Below, in pieces: positions 7,159-7,418 of a DNA stretch of 7,418 nt; position 1 is the stretch's first letter, and each line of letters opens with the position of its first letter. The DNA is taken from positions 1-7,418 of the forward strand of contig CAMWQK010000036.1 in the NCBI GenBank assembly GCA_947176445.1, given 5' to 3'. This DNA is from an uncultured Clostridia bacterium (GTDB taxonomy: Bacteria > Bacillota > Clostridia > Christensenellales > Borkfalkiaceae). The notes beneath the pieces were generated by a model. The model was not told the origin of the DNA and made no database searches. It saw only the letters and a program-made list of their open reading frames with translations. The position numbers and the translations under genes are program-made.

Positions 7159-7418
7159 ATGCGCGCAGACGGGAAGATCTCCAACTTCATGCAGATCGCC
7201 GCGGTTAAGCGGTATACGCTTACGGACGGCGCGATGAGCGGCTTAAAGGTGATCGAGGCAGACAACGGCGTGCTGCGAGTGCTCTTAAACGAGAGCAAGG
7301 CGCTCGATCTCATGCAGCTGTTCGATCACGGTGAAAATATCTCCTTTCTCTCGAAGAACGCGTTCACGGCGCGGGAGACGGCGTTCGAAAAGCGGTTTGA
7401 GGGCGGAATGCTCTACAC
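7159..7418 (+). CDS. DUF4432 / aldose-1-epimerase-like protein (3' truncated)
   Basis: The first 86 residues are visible and the gene runs off the right edge. The pattern matches the N-terminus of DUF4432 proteins, which have a galactose-mutarotase-like beta-sandwich fold: a variable segment (MSGLKVIEADNGVL), then LLNESKALDLMQLFDHGENI (43-61), where the family usually has a 'R/K-x-L/M-D-I' stretch, then SFLSKNAF (62-69) and FEGGMLY (80-86), where many relatives continue into a Cys-Gly motif. No signal peptide is seen, so it should be cytoplasmic. The family is thought to act on sugars or sugar derivatives, but the substrate cannot be told from this fragment. It is transcribed from its own promoter behind a strong terminator and is probably unrelated to the VWA/lipoprotein genes. 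A plain aldose 1-epimerase (GalM) is less likely, since the LNESKALD and SFLSKN motifs fit DUF4432 better. Confidence 0.8.
   Translation, partial: MRADGKISNFMQIAAVKRYTLTDGAMSGLKVIEADNGVLRVLLNESKALDLMQLFDHGENISFLSKNAFTARETAFEKRFEGGMLY

Noticed and set aside
7005..7313. A 102-codon minus-strand open frame covering the intergenic region and the DUF4432 start
   Set aside because: It runs through the predicted promoter and the AT-rich island (giving a Phe/Ile/Asn/Lys-rich tail) and is antisense to a recognised family.

Overview
The window comes from a bacterium with a Gram-positive type envelope. Two genes encode lipobox-bearing lipoproteins with extracellular immunoglobulin-like or prealbumin-like domains, the RBSs are strong Shine-Dalgarno sequences, and the membrane proteins resemble the BatA/VWA proteins common in Bacillota. 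Protein style and moderately GC-rich codon use suggest an uncultured gut-type Clostridia, perhaps Christensenellales-like. This placement is inference, because no rRNA or marker gene is present.

All genes are on the + strand. Bases 3-4570 carry three tightly packed genes: the C-terminal end of one membrane protein (3-413, entering from the left edge), a complete 906-residue protein with two VWA domains (391-3111, overlapping the previous gene by 23 bases), and a 488-residue lipoprotein (3108-4574, start and stop overlapping as ATGA). A 764-residue lipoprotein (4596-6890) follows after 21 bases. A perfect 15-bp hairpin with a T tract (6915-6951) ends the unit. This looks like the distal half of an operon whose promoter lies left of the window.

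The layout suggests one envelope system. Two membrane-anchored proteins place adhesion-type or metal-binding VWA domains outside the cell, and two large secreted lipoproteins are made from the same message. In related bacteria such VWA proteins are usually encoded beside a MoxR AAA+ ATPase and a DUF58 protein. Those genes would be expected just left of the window but cannot be seen. Neither lipoprotein has a function I can name.

Bases 6952-7158 are intergenic. They hold a very AT-rich island (about 6986-7048), a large interrupted dyad (7026-7074) and a strong predicted sigma-A promoter with an extended -10 (7093-7121). This promoter serves a separate gene starting at 7159, whose first 86 residues match the DUF4432 aldose-1-epimerase-like family. 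That gene runs off the right edge and appears to be a separately regulated sugar-related function.
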